Positions 8,451 through 17,337 of a stretch of 64,000 nt of DNA are shown in pieces. Under the pieces are notes generated by a model. It had not been told where the DNA came from and searched no databases. It saw only the letters and a list, made by a program, of their open reading frames with translations. A program made the translations under genes and the position numbers. The number at the start of each line of letters is the position of its first letter. The stretch's first letter is position 1. Source of the DNA: Huintestinicola sp050874005 (lineage in GTDB: Bacteria > Bacillota > Clostridia > Oscillospirales > Ruminococcaceae); contig NZ_JBNMJV010000007.1 of NCBI RefSeq assembly GCF_050874005.1, forward strand, positions 30,073 to 94,072, given 5' to 3'.

Positions 8451-10741
8451 ACAGTAATCTTGCCGAGTTTTTCAAAAGCCGTATGCGTGAGGTAATACCC
8501 TTTGTTCTGTCAGCTGTCCTGAGCCTTGCAGTATTCTCGGTGTATTCCGTACCTCTTTTTTCTCTCTGGTCAGCAGGGATACTCCTTGTGACCGCAGTAA
8601 TGTTTCTCATCTGCCGCTTTACCGACAAAAATCATTTTGCAGGCGGTGCAGTTATTGTTGTAATGGCATTATTCCTGCTCAGGACATTTATCGTACTCGT
8701 TCTCGGAAACGATTTTGGTCTGGGCTTTCAGCAATGGTTTCTGACAGGAGCAGAAAATGCGGAAACTCAGTTTGATTATCTTCTTGCCCTGCTCATAAGT
8801 TTTGTTCCGTTTTTTTCGTTAACGGTATATTATTTTTCCTGCGTCCTTTACCGAATGTCTTTTCTGACCCTTGTGAGTCTAATTCCCTGTGCCCTTTCGG
8901 TAAAGGTTCTGACGGAGATAAACAACGTTTATGTGGCTCTTATCGCAATGCTGAACATTGCCGTTCTGATGACAGCTCTGCGTACAGACAACAACAAGGG
9001 ACGTGTAACTGCAGGACGAACAGCCTCGGTATTTTCAGCCTGCGTGTTCGGATTTGTGCTGCTTGTATTTTCCGCACTTTTCCCAAAAGAGTCCGAAGCC
9101 CGTTATTATGACGAGTTTGAAAGACTGTTTATGAACAGCGGTAATAATTCTCCTCTGAGCGATTATTCGATGTTCAGTGATTTTTCGGGAGGCCCCGACC
9201 GCTTCAGAAATTTTTCCAATAAATACCTGTATATGCTCTATGGTGAGAATCTGCCGTATTTCAAGCGTCAGACCTTCGATTATTATGATTTTGAAAATTT
9301 GTACTGGTATGGCGATGAACACTATTCCGAACCCTATTATCTCAACGATGAGTGGGCGGAGAAAAGTATGAAGCTGAGTCTTGAGAAGCTGAAGGAAGGC
9401 ATATCAGCCGCCGAAGAATACTCTCCCGGATTTACGGCAAAGTACGGACTTTCTGCTCTGTCGGAGTATGATGGCTTTGCTGAGGAACTGAAGGTTGTTA
9501 ACGTCATTCCCGAGAATTTCGGAGCAGTTTACTATATCGCCCCTGCCAGAGCTGTAAAGGTCGTTCCTTCGTCAGACAGCAGCGTGATATACGTCACACG
9601 AGGCGGTGTTTTCAGAAATAAACTGCTGCCCCACGACCCACAGCTTTCTTATCAGGTAGTTTACTACGACGAATTTTATCCGAGATACTTCTGGCTTGAG
9701 CTTGGAGGAGCAGATTTTTCCAATGAAAAATGTGTTGAAATGCTTACCGAGCTTTGCGGGATACTCAGCGAAAATAATGACACTCTTTATCAAAATGCCG
9801 CCGCATTTCTTGATGTCCACAGCGAAGCAATGGATTACCGCACTCCCGAATACGAAGAAAACTGCGGACAGATATCCCCTGAAATAAAAGCCCTTGCCGA
9901 GCAGATAACCGCAGGACTGACCTATGACTGGCAGAAAGCTGAAGCACTTCAAAGCTATTTCACCAATAGCGGATTTGTCTACGACTTAAACTATATCCCA
10001 CCTGACCCGACCGTAGAATACTTTCTCTTTAACAGCAAGCGTGGAAGCTGTACCCATTTTGCCACAGCCTATGTGCTTATGGCACGTTCCATAGGGCTTA
10101 CCACCCGTTATACCGAGGGCTACTCTCCCGATATAACAGGCAGAGAGAATGTTTTTGCTGTTAAGGACAGCTGTTCTCACGCATATCCCGAGGTGTATAT
10201 ACAGAATATGGGCTGGATAGTTTTTGAGCCTACCGTGCCCTCCGATTACAATCAGCTTGCCGCCGACGATAATTCCAATACAGGCTTTGTTTTAAAGATA
10301 GATTACAGCCTTGTTTTCGTTATCTGCGTCATATCCGGTGCAGCTCTGGTCATTGCTCTTGTTGTGATATTTACAATACCTGCTGTTTCCGAAAAGCGTT
10401 TTGTCCGCAAAATAAACGATATGGCACCGGGGGAATGTATAAAACAGATCTATCTCAGAATATCCCGAAAGACCGTCTCGGGTATTGTAAAACGAGCCGA
10501 TGCTCTCACTCCATATGAGCTTTCGGAAAGGGTAGAGAAGCTGACAGGCTGCGAAACGGGAGACTTTGCCTATATCGCCGAAAAAGCTCTCTTTGACGGA
10601 AAAGCCGACGAGACGGGCAAGCAAAAAGCCTGCAAAGCATATATCGATATCCGTGAAGCAGTAAAAGTCTACGTAAAGGAGCAGAAAAAGCTCAGACGAA
10701 AAAAGTATAAAATGAAAGGAAGATCTCCAAATGAAAAATGA
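8447..10741 (+). CDS. transglutaminase-like membrane protein (TgpA-type)
   Basis: This is a 764-residue protein starting at GTG 8447 in a GTGA overlap with the DUF58 gene. About five to six N-terminal transmembrane helices (to about residue 210) precede a large extracytoplasmic region. The transglutaminase core has the catalytic Cys in GSCTHFATAY (about 534) and His in SHAYPEVY (about 577), followed by the WIVFEPT strand. A further transmembrane helix lies near 620, before a cytoplasmic tail rich in Lys and Arg. It is likely a cysteine protease or peptide-crosslinking enzyme acting outside the membrane. The substrate is unknown. Confidence 0.9.
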   Translation: MNSNLAEFFKSRMREVIPFVLSAVLSLAVFSVYSVPLFSLWSAGILLVTAVMFLICRFTDKNHFAGGAVIVVMALFLLRTFIVLVLGNDFGLGFQQWFLTGAENAETQFDYLLALLISFVPFFSLTVYYFSCVLYRMSFLTLVSLIPCALSVKVLTEINNVYVALIAMLNIAVLMTALRTDNNKGRVTAGRTASVFSACVFGFVLLVFSALFPKESEARYYDEFERLFMNSGNNSPLSDYSMFSDFSGGPDRFRNFSNKYLYMLYGENLPYFKRQTFDYYDFENLYWYGDEHYSEPYYLNDEWAEKSMKLSLEKLKEGISAAEEYSPGFTAKYGLSALSEYDGFAEELKVVNVIPENFGAVYYIAPARAVKVVPSSDSSVIYVTRGGVFRNKLLPHDPQLSYQVVYYDEFYPRYFWLELGGADFSNEKCVEMLTELCGILSENNDTLYQNAAAFLDVHSEAMDYRTPEYEENCGQISPEIKALAEQITAGLTYDWQKAEALQSYFTNSGFVYDLNYIPPDPTVEYFLFNSKRGSCTHFATAYVLMARSIGLTTRYTEGYSPDITGRENVFAVKDSCSHAYPEVYIQNMGWIVFEPTVPSDYNQLAADDNSNTGFVLKIDYSLVFVICVISGAALVIALVVIFTIPAVSEKRFVRKINDMAPGECIKQIYLRISRKTVSGIVKRADALTPYELSERVEKLTGCETGDFAYIAEKALFDGKADETGKQKACKAYIDIREAVKVYVKEQKKLRRKKYKMKGRSPNEK

Positions 10742-11525
10742 TTTCTGGGATCCCTCAAAGGAGCATTGCGCCGTAATAACAGGCGCAAGCTCGGGGATAG
10801 GAGCGGAATTTGCAAGACTTCTCGGAGCGAAGGGATGTTTCCTCATTCTCTCGGGCAGAAACGAGGAGGCTTTGGAAAAGCTCCGAAAGGAAATAGGCAA
10901 GGATAACTGCGTAATTATTCCCGCAGACCTTTCCAACCCCAAAAGCTGTATCGACCTTTACGCAAGATCAAGAAAATACAGTCCCGATATCCTTATAAAC
11001 AACGCAGGCTTCGGGCTTTACGGTGAATTTACCGAGACATCTCTTTCAAAGGAGCTTGAAATGATCGACGTGAACGTAAAGGCAGTTCATATCCTTTTCA
11101 AGCTGTTCTTAAAGGACTTTACAAAAAATAACAGGGGATATATCTTAAACGTAGCCTCTACCGCAGGACTTCTCCCCGGACCTCTTATGAGCACCTACTA
11201 CTCAACCAAAAGCTACGTGATAAGGCAGACACAGGCAGTCTTCGAGGAGCTTAGAAGAAGAAAAAGCCCGGTTCACGTGTCCGTCCTCTGCCCGGGACCC
11301 GTAAGCACCGAATTTAATACTCGTGCAGGCATAGAAGGCTTTATGAAGGGGATAACTCCAAAATACTGCGCCGCCTATACCCTTAGCAAAATGAAGCAGA
11401 ACAAGCTGATGATAATCCCCACCGCAAAAATGCAGCTTGCAATGGCAGCAGTAAAAATAGCTCCCGTGTGCCTTGCCTGCGCCGTTTCCTACACTCTTCA
11501 GAGCGGCAAGAAGCGGATAGATTAA
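10731..11525 (+). CDS. short-chain dehydrogenase/reductase
   Basis: This is a 264-residue SDR. The cofactor motif GASSGIG lies near residues 18-24, the NNAG motif follows at about 90, and the catalytic Ser of VASTAG and the YxxxK motif (YYSTKSY) near 157-161. A proline-glycine motif (CPGPV) comes after the active site. The Arg in GRNEEAL behind the glycine motif suggests NADPH preference. It overlaps the transglutaminase gene by 11 bases and closes the operon before a strong terminator. The substrate is unknown; this DltE-like subgroup is often annotated as acting on acyl or sugar compounds. Confidence 0.88.
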   Translation: MKNDFWDPSKEHCAVITGASSGIGAEFARLLGAKGCFLILSGRNEEALEKLRKEIGKDNCVIIPADLSNPKSCIDLYARSRKYSPDILINNAGFGLYGEFTETSLSKELEMIDVNVKAVHILFKLFLKDFTKNNRGYILNVASTAGLLPGPLMSTYYSTKSYVIRQTQAVFEELRRRKSPVHVSVLCPGPVSTEFNTRAGIEGFMKGITPKYCAAYTLSKMKQNKLMIIPTAKMQLAMAAVKIAPVCLACAVSYTLQSGKKRID

Positions 11526-11532
11526 GATTTTA

Positions 11533-11570
11533 TATACCGCAAAGAGCAGATCCTTTGCGGTATATTTTTG
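11533..11570 (+). terminator. rho-independent terminator after the MoxR-SDR operon
   Basis: A perfect 12-base stem (TATACCGCAAAG at 11533-11544, CTTTGCGGTATA at 11553-11564) with an eight-base loop is followed by TTTTT. Confidence 0.9.
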
Positions 11571-11670
11571 AGGCAACGTTTTATTCATAAAATGTTTACA
11601 TAAGAATGCCATAAAATCAGCCTTTCCAAAACGTATAAAAATATGAACACGGTCAGACGGGGTGAAGTAA

Positions 11671-12225
11671 ATGACTGAAAGCAGTTTTGCGGAAAATGCC
11701 GTACGAATAGCAAATGGCGATATGCAGGGTTTACGAGCGATATACGAGGAATACGGAAAAATGATCTATTCCTCGGTGCTGAGGATATGCCACGACCCTC
11801 ATACAGCAGAAGATGTTACCTCCGAGTTCTTTCTGAAACTGAAAACAGCAGCATCTGTCTACAAAGAGGGACTTGGACACAAAAAATGGCTTCTCATATC
11901 TGCGAGAAATCTTACTTTTGATTTTTTGCGGAAACAGAGAAGGGAAATACCCTCCAGCGTCACAGGCGGGGACGAAGAAAGTCACCCCCTTTCGGAAATA
12001 CCCGACAGTACAGACGCCGAGGAAACGGTAACGTCTGATGTGACCGCAGAGCAGCTGCTCCGAAATCTCAGCGAGGAACAGCGAAGTGTGGTACACCTGA
12101 AAGTATACTGCGGACTGACGTTTGCGGAAATGGCAGACGTGCTGCACATACCCGCAGGAACGGCAGCGTGGCGCTACAGTCAGGGGATAAAGAAACTCAG
12201 AAAGCTTTACGAGGAGGTGCGGTGA
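11671..12225 (+). CDS. ECF-type RNA polymerase sigma factor
   Basis: This is a 184-residue sigma-70-family factor with only regions 2 and 4. Region 2 reads YGKMIYSSVLRICHDPHTAEDV, and region 4 carries a helix-turn-helix around LTFAEMADVLHIPAGTAAWRYS. ATG 11671 follows GGGGTGAAG. It overlaps the next gene at TGATG, the normal coupling of an ECF factor to its anti-sigma. It likely drives its own operon, but I could not identify an ECF-type promoter with confidence. Confidence 0.92.
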   Translation: MTESSFAENAVRIANGDMQGLRAIYEEYGKMIYSSVLRICHDPHTAEDVTSEFFLKLKTAASVYKEGLGHKKWLLISARNLTFDFLRKQRREIPSSVTGGDEESHPLSEIPDSTDAEETVTSDVTAEQLLRNLSEEQRSVVHLKVYCGLTFAEMADVLHIPAGTAAWRYSQGIKKLRKLYEEVR

Positions 12226-13148
12226 TGAAAAAAGATCTTGAAAAGGACTACATAAATTCGGTTGATTCATCAGCCCCCGATATGGAAAAGCTCTGGGAAA
12301 AAATATCTGCCTCCGAGCCGCAGGATACGGACATCACCCCCTTCGTGTCCGCAGCAAATGAGTGCAGGAAAATATCTCCTGTACGCAATAACACTTTCAG
12401 AGCCTTTGCCGCCGCCGCAGCCGTTTTCATTGCAGTGATATGCGCCGTTTCGCTTATATCCGACAACGGGCTTGCCGTAACAAAGAGTGAAAGTGCCGCT
12501 CCTTCCGATAACGGTGACAGCTTCGACTTTGCTGCCGAAGAAGCGGAAGAATATGAAGCCGTTCCTTCCGTAATCGCATCAAAAGGCTGGGAATACAGCG
12601 ACCGTCTCGATGAAACGGAGAATTTAAGCTACCTTTCCCTGAATCTTGCCGACACCGAAAGCGGAATTTATACAGCCCTTTCACGAAATACCGACAATGA
12701 GGAATATTTCGTAGAGGACAAAGTTCTTTCCGAGACCGATTTTTTCCTTGACGGCGAGGTGGTTTCCGAGGAGCCGGTTAGTGACGGCAGCATAAAATAC
12801 ACCGTTCGGGTGATACACGCCGTTTCCGAGGACAGCAGGGAATTTTCCGAGATGGAGGAGGTATACTCATATTCTCCATATGCTCTCAGAACAGGCAGAG
12901 AATATCTCCTGCCCATAAGCGAGGAAAACGGACGGTACACCGTTATATTCGACAATGCACCTCAGATCGAATTCACTCTTGACAGACAGCTTGTCTGCCA
13001 TAACGGCTGGAAGACCCTTACCGAAAACGGCGTATATCTTGAATATCCGCAAACCTATCCCGATGATTTCTTTTATGACCGAATGAATCTTGCCGCCGAA
13101 AGCTCCCTTGAAGATCTGTTTGATAAATGGGAGCGTCTCAGGGCATAA
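12225..13148 (+). CDS. probable anti-sigma factor, single-pass membrane protein
   Basis: This is a protein of about 307 residues starting at ATG 12225, inside the sigma stop codon, with GAGGAGG upstream. The N-terminal cytoplasmic segment (about 1-60) is short and has no HxxxCxxC zinc motif. One hydrophobic helix (FAAAAAVFIAVICAVSLIS, about 62-80) follows. The long extracytoplasmic part is acidic and beta-rich with no recognised enzyme motif. Position, coupling and topology point to an anti-sigma or sensor, but there is no anti-sigma signature in the sequence itself. Confidence 0.75.
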   Translation: MKKDLEKDYINSVDSSAPDMEKLWEKISASEPQDTDITPFVSAANECRKISPVRNNTFRAFAAAAAVFIAVICAVSLISDNGLAVTKSESAAPSDNGDSFDFAAEEAEEYEAVPSVIASKGWEYSDRLDETENLSYLSLNLADTESGIYTALSRNTDNEEYFVEDKVLSETDFFLDGEVVSEEPVSDGSIKYTVRVIHAVSEDSREFSEMEEVYSYSPYALRTGREYLLPISEENGRYTVIFDNAPQIEFTLDRQLVCHNGWKTLTENGVYLEYPQTYPDDFFYDRMNLAAESSLEDLFDKWERLRA

Positions 13149-13169
13149 TTTCCGAAAGGATCTGATCTT

Positions 13170-14885
13170 ATGACAACAAAAAGAACAAAGCTTATCCGAA
13201 TGATATCCGCACTTACCGCCCTCTCTCTCCTTACTGCCTGCGGAGGGGCTGACCATATGGAAACCGCTTCCGGCAATTCGGGAATGACAAAGCTTTATCC
13301 CGAGACCACCGCCGCAAATAATGCAGTTTATGAAACTCGTCCATCACCCATTCAAGCGGCGGACGACGAAGCTCCTGCCGCAGAAGGAGCTTATGATTAT
13401 GAAAAATGTCTTGATGAAGCAGCCCCTGCAGAAGATGACAGCTTTTACATCCCCGCCGAAGAGTACAACACCGAGGAGTATAACTACATAGAGGAAAACG
13501 GCTACACAGCAGTATCCTCCGCACCTCTTTCCACCTTTTCCGCCGATGTTGACACCGCCTCCTACACAAATATCCGCCGTATGATATATGACGGCTATGA
13601 CGTTCCTCCCGAGGCTGTGCGAATTGAAGAGATGATAAACTACTTTGACTATCATTACTCCGACCCCGACGAAAATGAGCCTTTTGCCGTTCACGCCGAG
13701 CTTTCCGACTGTCCCTGGAATAAGGACACAGAGCTTCTTATGATAGGCATAAATACAAAAAGCACCGACAGCATCCTTGATGACAGAGAGCCTATGAATT
13801 TAGTATTCCTAATTGATGTAAGCGGTTCGATGTACAGCGAGGATAAGCTGCCCCTTGTCCAGAGATCCTTCTCAATGCTCACCGATAATCTAAGCTCACG
13901 TGACAGGATATCCATAGTCACCTATGCAGGCTCGGACGAGGTGGTCCTCGAAGGCGCTGACGGAAATGACAGACAGCGTGTGCTTGATGCCATAAACAGC
14001 CTTGAAGCAGGAGGCTCTACCGCAGGAGCAGCGGGCATAAACACCGCCTACGAGATAGCCGAGAAATATTTTATTGAAGGCGGCAACAACAGAGTGATAC
14101 TCGCCACCGACGGCGACCTTAACGTGGGACTTTCCTCCGAATCCGAGCTTACCGGGCTTATCGAGGAGAAGCGTGAAAGCGGCGTGTTCCTCTCTGTTTT
14201 AGGCTTCGGCTCAGGAAATCTCAAGGACAACAAGCTTGAAGCCCTCGCCGATCACGGCAACGGAAATTACTCCTATATCGACAGCGAAAGAGAAGCCCGG
14301 AAGGTGCTTGTTGACGAAATGAGCGGCACTTTCTACACCGCCGCCAAGGACGTAAAATTCCAGCTTGAGTTCAATCCCGCAAACATCAAGGGCTACCGTC
14401 TCATAGGCTATGAGAACCGCACAATGGCAGCCGAAGATTTTAACGACGACACCAAGGACGCAGGTGAAATAGGCGCAGGACACAGCGTGACCGTTCTTTA
14501 CGAGCTTGTCCCCGTGGACAGCCCGATGGAAATAGGCTCCGACCTGAAATATTCCGCAAATTCGGAAAGCAAAAAAATGGGCAATGAGCTTCTCACCGTA
14601 AATATCCGCTACAAAGACCCCGATGGCAGCGAAAGCAAGCTTCTTTCCTATCCCGTTGAGCAGTCTCTTTACAGCAAAACGAGATCGGAGAATATGACCT
14701 TTGCCGCAGCTGTTGCAGAGTTCGGAATGCTGCTCAGAAACAGCCGCTATATCGGCGATATCACCTATTCAAACATCGCCACCCAGCTTTCCGAATACGA
14801 CTACCACTCAGATGAGTTCAAGGACGAGTTTGTCTACCTTGTAAACACAATGAAGCGCAGAGCTGTAAATTCTTACGATGATTAA
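13170..14885 (+). CDS. VWA-domain lipoprotein (YfbK-like)
   Basis: This is a 571-residue protein. The lipoprotein signal peptide ends at SLLTAC (Cys near residue 25), then comes a low-complexity linker and the 'von Willebrand' N-terminal domain (FSADVDTASYTNIRR, near 115). A VWA domain follows with an intact MIDAS: DVSGS near 216-220, the Thr of GGSTAG, and ATDGD. A C-terminal YfbK-type domain (DUF3520) is the last part. It is probably a metal-dependent adhesion or binding protein on the membrane surface. It lies in the sigma/anti-sigma operon with a 21-base gap and is followed by a terminator, so it is the likely main output of the sigma factor. Confidence 0.9.
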   Translation: MTTKRTKLIRMISALTALSLLTACGGADHMETASGNSGMTKLYPETTAANNAVYETRPSPIQAADDEAPAAEGAYDYEKCLDEAAPAEDDSFYIPAEEYNTEEYNYIEENGYTAVSSAPLSTFSADVDTASYTNIRRMIYDGYDVPPEAVRIEEMINYFDYHYSDPDENEPFAVHAELSDCPWNKDTELLMIGINTKSTDSILDDREPMNLVFLIDVSGSMYSEDKLPLVQRSFSMLTDNLSSRDRISIVTYAGSDEVVLEGADGNDRQRVLDAINSLEAGGSTAGAAGINTAYEIAEKYFIEGGNNRVILATDGDLNVGLSSESELTGLIEEKRESGVFLSVLGFGSGNLKDNKLEALADHGNGNYSYIDSEREARKVLVDEMSGTFYTAAKDVKFQLEFNPANIKGYRLIGYENRTMAAEDFNDDTKDAGEIGAGHSVTVLYELVPVDSPMEIGSDLKYSANSESKKMGNELLTVNIRYKDPDGSESKLLSYPVEQSLYSKTRSENMTFAAAVAEFGMLLRNSRYIGDITYSNIATQLSEYDYHSDEFKDEFVYLVNTMKRRAVNSYDD

Positions 14886-14955
14886 ATTATAGCACAAATG
14901 TACTTAAATGTCAATATACAATTAGAACAAATTTTCTGATAACGTTTTGGCTAAA

Positions 14956-14991
14956 AACAACGGGCTGCTCAAAAACAGCCCGTTGTTTCCT
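14956..14991 (+). terminator. rho-independent terminator after the VWA lipoprotein
   Basis: AACAACGGGCTG (14956-14967) pairs with CAGCCCGTTGTT (14976-14987) around an eight-base loop and runs into TTTCCTT. Confidence 0.88.
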
Positions 14992-15049
14992 TAGATCTTC
15001 AAAATTACGCTCGTAAAAAAATCCTCAATTTAAAATTGTAAAAAATCTA

Positions 15050-15078
15050 TTGCAATTTCCGCAGAAATGGTATATAAT
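15050..15078 (+). promoter_or_regulatory. sigma-A promoter upstream of the small membrane protein and ychF
   Basis: TTGCAA at 15050-15055, a 17-base spacer and TATAAT at 15073-15078 lie about 49 bases before the next start codon. Confidence 0.75.
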
Positions 15079-15126
15079 AATATAAAACGCTGATTTTGCA
15101 CACAGATGAAAGGTGGCTGTAAAAAA

Positions 15127-15360
15127 ATGATAGATGAGATCATTGAAACTGTGGGAAAATATGCCGATGAAAAGGTCAAGATATCAAAGGGACTGCTTAT
15201 TCTTCTGACAGTAGGAGCTTTTGTTGTGGGAATACTCACAGGCACCGCCGTTACAAAGCTTGTTTCGCATAAAAAAGCTGTCTGCAGATGTTCCTCCGAC
15301 GAGGACTTTGACGCAGATGAGTATGTACGCAATCTCAGCTTTGATGATGACGAAGAATAA
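15127..15360 (+). CDS. small single-pass membrane protein, unknown function
   Basis: This is a protein of about 77 residues. An amphipathic charged N-terminus is followed by one transmembrane helix (LLILLTVGAFVVGILTG, about residues 23-40) and a cytoplasmic tail with CRC and a strongly acidic end (DEDFDADEY...DDDEE). ATG 15127 is preferred over ATG 15106, because AAAGGTGG sits ten bases upstream of it. It lies 20 bases before ychF and shares its promoter. I do not recognise the family. Confidence 0.7.
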   Translation: MIDEIIETVGKYADEKVKISKGLLILLTVGAFVVGILTGTAVTKLVSHKKAVCRCSSDEDFDADEYVRNLSFDDDEE

Positions 15361-15380
15361 ATGCAAAGGAAATCGGTAAT

Positions 15381-16475
15381 ATGAAATTAGGTATGGTTGG
15401 TCTTCCGAATGTCGGAAAAAGTACGCTTTTTAACGCTCTTACAAACGCAGGCGCAGAGTCGGCAAATTACCCGTTCTGCACAATCGAGCCTAACGTGGGA
15501 ATAGTTTCTGTTCCCGACAGCAGGCTGGACAAGCTCAGAGAAATGTATGAGCCGGATAAATTCACTCCTGCGACCCTTGAATTTGTGGATATAGCAGGTC
15601 TTGTAAAGGGCGCTTCAAAGGGTGAGGGACTGGGAAACAAGTTCCTTGCAAATATCCGTGAGGTGGACGCTATCGTTCACGTTGTACGCTGCTTCGAGGA
15701 TCAGAATATTATCCACGTTGACGGCAGTATCGACCCTCAGAGAGATATCGAGACCATTGATCTCGAGCTTATCTTCTCGGATATTGAGCTTCTTGAAAGG
15801 CGTATCGACCGCACAAAGAAGCTTATCAAGGGCGACAAGAAATATCAGATCGAGCTTGAATTCCTTGAGGCTCTGAAGAGCCACCTTGAGGAAGGTCATT
15901 CTGCACGCTCCTTTGACTTCACCGAGGAGCAGGCTGAGATAATAAAGACAACCCCGCTGCTGTCCGCAAAACCCGTAATCTATGCGGCAAATCTCAGCGA
16001 GGAGGATTTCAAGAACAATATTGAGACCTCCGAGCATTATAAAACAGTATGCGATATCGCAAAGCGTGAAAATGCGGCAGTTCTGCCTATCTGCGCCCAG
16101 CTTGAGGCGGAGATATCCGATATGAGCGCTGAAGACAAGGAAATGTTCCTTTCCGAGCTTGGTCTTGAGGTATCGGGACTTGACCGGATCATCAAGGAGG
16201 GCTATTCTCTGCTTGGTCTTATTTCCTATCTCACAGCAGGAAAGCCCGAGGTAAGAGCCTGGACTATCACTAAGGGCACAAAGGCTCCTCAGGCTGCGGG
16301 AAAGATACATACAGACTTTGAGAAAGGCTTTATCAGAGCCGAGGTCGTTTCCTTTGATGACCTTATGTCCTGCGGCTCAATGGCTGCAGCAAAGGAAAAG
16401 GGACTTGTCCGTTCCGAGGGCAAGGAATACGTTATGCAGGACGGGGATATAGTCCTGTTCAGATTTAATGTTTAA
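15381..16475 (+). CDS. ychF: redox-regulated ATPase YchF (OLA1 family)
   Basis: This is a 364-residue P-loop protein of the Obg superfamily. G1 GLPNVGKST lies at residues 7-15, G3 DIAGLVKGAS near 69, and a coiled-coil insertion around 130-170. The G4-position NLSEE replaces NKxD, which is what makes YchF prefer ATP over GTP. The C-terminal TGS/DUF933 domain ends in GKEYVMQDGDIVLFRFNV. It binds ribosomes and is linked to stress control. A terminator follows. Confidence 0.97.
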   Translation: MKLGMVGLPNVGKSTLFNALTNAGAESANYPFCTIEPNVGIVSVPDSRLDKLREMYEPDKFTPATLEFVDIAGLVKGASKGEGLGNKFLANIREVDAIVHVVRCFEDQNIIHVDGSIDPQRDIETIDLELIFSDIELLERRIDRTKKLIKGDKKYQIELEFLEALKSHLEEGHSARSFDFTEEQAEIIKTTPLLSAKPVIYAANLSEEDFKNNIETSEHYKTVCDIAKRENAAVLPICAQLEAEISDMSAEDKEMFLSELGLEVSGLDRIIKEGYSLLGLISYLTAGKPEVRAWTITKGTKAPQAAGKIHTDFEKGFIRAEVVSFDDLMSCGSMAAAKEKGLVRSEGKEYVMQDGDIVLFRFNV

Positions 16476-16496
16476 TGGCTTATTTACACAGAATTA

Positions 16497-16535
16497 ACGG
16501 GGTATATTTCCTAAGAAATATGCTCCGTTTTTTTA
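16497..16535 (+). terminator. rho-independent terminator after ychF
   Basis: A 14-base, nearly perfect stem (16497-16510 with 16515-16528) and a CTAA loop are followed by a run of seven Ts. Confidence 0.88.
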
Positions 16536-16575
16536 TTATTTGTTAGATTTGTCAATTTAAAAAAATATACAAGTG

Positions 16576-16584
16576 TGATATAAT
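16576..16584 (+). promoter_or_regulatory. extended -10 promoter for the ABC exporter
   Basis: TGATATAAT (extended -10) lies 50 bases before the ATPase start; no good -35 stands at 17 bases. TTGTCA at 16549 is too far upstream to count. Confidence 0.45.
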
Positions 16585-16635
16585 TATTTTGGTAAACTAT
16601 ACAAAATTTACGTCGGGTTAGGATGGTAAAACACA

Positions 16636-17337
16636 ATGAGTTTTGTTTCACTGAAAAATGTTTACAAGCGATATAAAATGGGTGAGGTGACCATAACTGC
16701 CTCGGACGGAGTTTCCTTTGATATCGAAAAAGGGGAGTTCGTTGTTATCACAGGTGCCAGCGGCGCAGGAAAGACCACCGTTCTGAACCTTTTAGGCGGT
16801 ATGGACGTATGCGACGAGGGCGAGATAATCGTGGACGGAAACGATATTGCAAAATATAACTCCAAGCAGCTTACAGCCTACAGAAGATATGATATCGGCT
16901 TTGTGTTCCAGTTTTATAATCTGGTGCAGAATTTAACAGCTCTTGAAAATGTTGAGCTTGCCGCTCAGATATGCAGCGAGAGCAGAGATGCCGCCGAGGT
17001 GCTTGACCAGGTGGGTCTGTCGGAGAGAATGAACAATTTCCCCGCACAGCTTTCGGGCGGAGAGCAGCAGCGAGTTTCTATTGCACGTGCGCTTGCAAAA
17101 TCCCCCAAGCTTCTGCTCTGTGACGAGCCTACAGGCGCTCTTGACTACAATACGGGCAAGACCATTCTGAAGCTTTTGCAGGATACCTGCCGTGAAAAGG
17201 GAATGACAGTAGTTGTTATTACTCATAATCAGGCGATAACTCCTATGGCAGACCGTGTTATCAAGATAAAGAACAGCAAGGTCGCAAAGATCTCTCTTAA
17301 TCCTAATCCCACACCCGTTGAAAATATAGAATGGTAG
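16636..17337 (+). CDS. ABC transporter ATP-binding protein (MacB/LolD/BceA type)
   Basis: This is a 233-residue ATPase. Walker A GASGAGKTT lies near residues 40-48, a Q-loop FQFYNL follows, then the signature LSGGEQQR, Walker B LLLCDEPTGALD and the switch His in VITHN. The 'DEPTGALD' form is typical of the MacB/FtsE/Bce group, whose partner permeases are FtsX-type. It overlaps the permease gene by seven bases. It is likely part of an exporter or mechanotransmission system for lipids, peptides or antimicrobials. Confidence 0.92.
   Translation: MSFVSLKNVYKRYKMGEVTITASDGVSFDIEKGEFVVITGASGAGKTTVLNLLGGMDVCDEGEIIVDGNDIAKYNSKQLTAYRRYDIGFVFQFYNLVQNLTALENVELAAQICSESRDAAEVLDQVGLSERMNNFPAQLSGGEQQRVSIARALAKSPKLLLCDEPTGALDYNTGKTILKLLQDTCREKGMTVVVITHNQAITPMADRVIKIKNSKVAKISLNPNPTPVENIEW

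Noticed and set aside
15615..16310. 231-codon minus-strand reading frame within ychF
   Set aside because: It is antisense to a well-conserved gene, with no ribosome binding site and no family resemblance; a shadow of the plus-strand codon bias.
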